NCBI GenBank assembly: GCA_002450165.1
Contig: DJYQ01000006.1
Span: forward strand, 3,519-11,027
Source of the DNA: Prevotellaceae bacterium UBA6974
GTDB lineage: Bacteria > Bacteroidota > Bacteroidia > Bacteroidales > Bacteroidaceae
Direction: 5' to 3'
DNA length: 7,509 nucleotides
Both the position numbers and the translations under genes were made by a program. Numbering within the stretch: the stretch's first letter is position 1; each line of letters opens with the position of its first letter. The notes beneath the pieces were generated by a model. It was not told where the DNA came from, did not search any database, and saw nothing but the letters and a program-made list of their open reading frames with translations. This document shows positions 6,260 through 7,509 of the stretch, piece after piece.

Positions 6260-7509
6260 ATGAAAACGTACCTTTTTAGATATCTCACCACCCTTTTCCT
6301 GACAGTCTGCTGCGGATGCATTTTTGGCCAGGACAGTGCCTTGCAGGAATATGCTCAAAGGTTGCAGGCCTTTGGCAAAACATTGCCACAGGAGCATATA
6401 TATGTACACATGGACAATAATTGCTATTATCTGGGTGACACTATATATTACAAGGCCTACATAAGACGAAGTGATTCTGGCAAGCCAAGCAATATCAGCG
6501 GTGTGCTTTATGCCGAACTGCTGAATCACGACGGCTACTTGGTGAAGCGCCAGATGCTCGAGGTCAAGGATGGCGAGGCTGTCGGAAGCATAGCCCTGCA
6601 TGATACTCTGTATAGTGGGTACTACGAACTGCGAGCATATACCCGTTGGCAGCTAAACTGGGGAGTAAGAGAACACAAGCACAGTCGTTTTGCCGAAAAA
6701 TATTTCTTCAGCAAGAAGATGGCTCGTGACTATTACCGTGACTATGACAAGCTATACAGCCGTGTTTTCCCAGTGTATGACAAGCCACAGACTCCCGGAG
6801 AGTATTTCCCCGACATGACACTTAGGCCATTATCCCGACATTTTCGGGATAATGACAAGGAGAATACGGTAAAAATATCGTTCTACCCCGAGGGCGGAGG
6901 TCTGGTGGCAGGTACGCACCAACGTGTGGCATGGGAGGCGCGTAATGGCAAGGGGAAATATGTGGATGGCGTCATAACGGTCCAGGGACGACAATACCGG
7001 ACACTAAACCGCGGACGCGGCATCATGGATGTGGATGTTCCGCAAAGCGGACACATACAAGCCGAATTCATGCCAAATGGCGATAGCGTAACTCCCCTGA
7101 AACTGAAACTGCCCAAAATACACAGGACAGGCGCAAGACTGCGTGTAGATCTGATTGACGATAATTTCGTCATCAACATCCATGCTGTTGACAGCGCCGC
7201 TCACGAAAAGCTCGGTATCACAATCATGAAAGACGGAGTGCTGAAACTGTTTGACACAAACGAGAAGGACACACTGAACTACTCACCGGCGGAAAGCGGT
7301 AGTGGAGTCTATCAAATAACCGTTTTCAACGAACATGGACGAGTGTATGCCGACCGTCTCGTTTTCTATAGGTCCCCAGATCTCAAAGCACAGAACATTA
7401 CAATAGCAGACAATCCCGAAGAGTCGTTGAAACCGTACGAAATGACAAATATACGGATACAAGGAATGCCCAATGCACACCTTAGCGTATCCGTGCGCGA
7501 TGCCGCCGG
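6260..7509 (+). CDS. Exported MG2 (macroglobulin-like) domain protein, N-terminal 416 residues, cut by window edge
   Basis: An ATG at 6260 opens a frame without stops to the window end. The product begins MKTYLFRYLTTLFLTVCCGC and has a signal peptide probably cleaved before Gln24 (IFG/QDS). Residues about 44-135 (QEHIYVHMDNNCYYLGDTI ... SGYYELRAYTRW) match the MG2-like beta-sandwich of large Bacteroidetes surface or periplasmic proteins of roughly 850-900 residues. These are related to alpha-2-macroglobulin domains. A Tyr/Asp/Lys-rich linker (about 145-200) is followed by a second sandwich beginning VKISFYPEGGGLVAG (204-218) and further beta-rich repeats. Several D(S/T)(A/I/L/V) tripeptides (for example DSA at 25-27, DTI at 60-62, DTL at 114-116) fit the Bacteroidetes O-glycosylation motif, as expected of an exported protein. 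No thioester motif is visible in the part present. It follows the HhH barrel gene by 28 bases with no promoter in between, suggesting a shared outer-membrane role. The function is unknown. Confidence 0.88.
   Translation, partial: MKTYLFRYLTTLFLTVCCGCIFGQDSALQEYAQRLQAFGKTLPQEHIYVHMDNNCYYLGDTIYYKAYIRRSDSGKPSNISGVLYAELLNHDGYLVKRQMLEVKDGEAVGSIALHDTLYSGYYELRAYTRWQLNWGVREHKHSRFAEKYFFSKKMARDYYRDYDKLYSRVFPVYDKPQTPGEYFPDMTLRPLSRHFRDNDKENTVKISFYPEGGGLVAGTHQRVAWEARNGKGKYVDGVITVQGRQYRTLNRGRGIMDVDVPQSGHIQAEFMPNGDSVTPLKLKLPKIHRTGARLRVDLIDDNFVINIHAVDSAAHEKLGITIMKDGVLKLFDTNEKDTLNYSPAESGSGVYQITVFNEHGRVYADRLVFYRSPDLKAQNITIADNPEESLKPYEMTNIRIQGMPNAHLSVSVRDAA
6828..6854. repeat. Perfect 11-bp inverted repeat with 5-base loop, inside the MG2 coding region
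   Basis: CATTATCCCGA (6828-6838) is followed by the loop CATTT and then its exact reverse complement TCGGGATAATG (6844-6854). It encodes residues about 190-199 of the MG2 protein, in the variable linker just before the conserved VKISFYPEGGG segment. No T-run follows on the plus strand, so it is not a standard intrinsic terminator. It could form a strong mRNA hairpin or be a protein-binding site. Its role is unknown. Confidence 0.75.

Noticed and set aside
6314..6325. Cysteines 17-20 of the MG2 protein, considered as a lipobox.
   Set aside because: The residues before each Cys do not fit the L-(A/S/T)-(G/A)-C pattern; cleavage before Gln24 by signal peptidase I is more likely.
1..7509. Mobile elements, CRISPR arrays, toxin-antitoxin or defence genes.
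   Set aside because: No transposase, integrase, repeat-spacer pattern or known defence domain was seen on either strand.

Overview
The window looks like chromosomal core DNA from a member of the Bacteroidales, most likely Prevotella-like. Three things point there: the protein families (Bacteroidales-type HflX, RsmI and thymidine kinase, a Cbp1-like coiled-coil lipoprotein, a helix-hairpin-helix outer-membrane barrel, a large MG2-type exported protein); promoter boxes of the Bacteroidetes form TAnnTTTG; and a tRNA gene without an encoded CCA end. This placement comes from recognition of the families, not from a database search. No mobile element, CRISPR array or phage gene is visible.

Layout. 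Minus strand, about 3268 down to 1: rsmI (16S rRNA methyltransferase), a Cbp1-like lipoprotein, hflX (ribosome-associated GTPase) and the first 87 codons of an AI-2E/PerM-family membrane transporter, cut by the window edge. Spacings are 11, 78 (15 with an alternative hflX start) and 33 bases, so these four probably form one operon. A 135-base divergent intergenic region (3269-3403, counted to the tdk GTG) carries two back-to-back promoters with identical TATCTTTG boxes. Plus strand: tdk (thymidine kinase), a 78-base gap with a good promoter, tRNA-Leu(UAA), then 22 bases later a 684-residue helix-hairpin-helix/beta-barrel outer-membrane protein, and 28 bases later a large exported MG2-domain protein that runs off the right edge.

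How the genes fit together. rsmI and hflX both act on the ribosome (16S modification; 50S binding and splitting), with a surface lipoprotein gene between them. On the right, the tRNA, the barrel protein and the MG2 protein look like one transcription unit driven by the tRNA promoter, since I see no terminator or second promoter between them. The barrel/MG2 pair is the least understood part: both are recognisable Bacteroidetes families without an assigned function that I know of. The most unusual purely structural signal is a perfect 11-bp inverted repeat with a 5-base loop inside the MG2 gene. No stretch above 300 bases lacks a gene.
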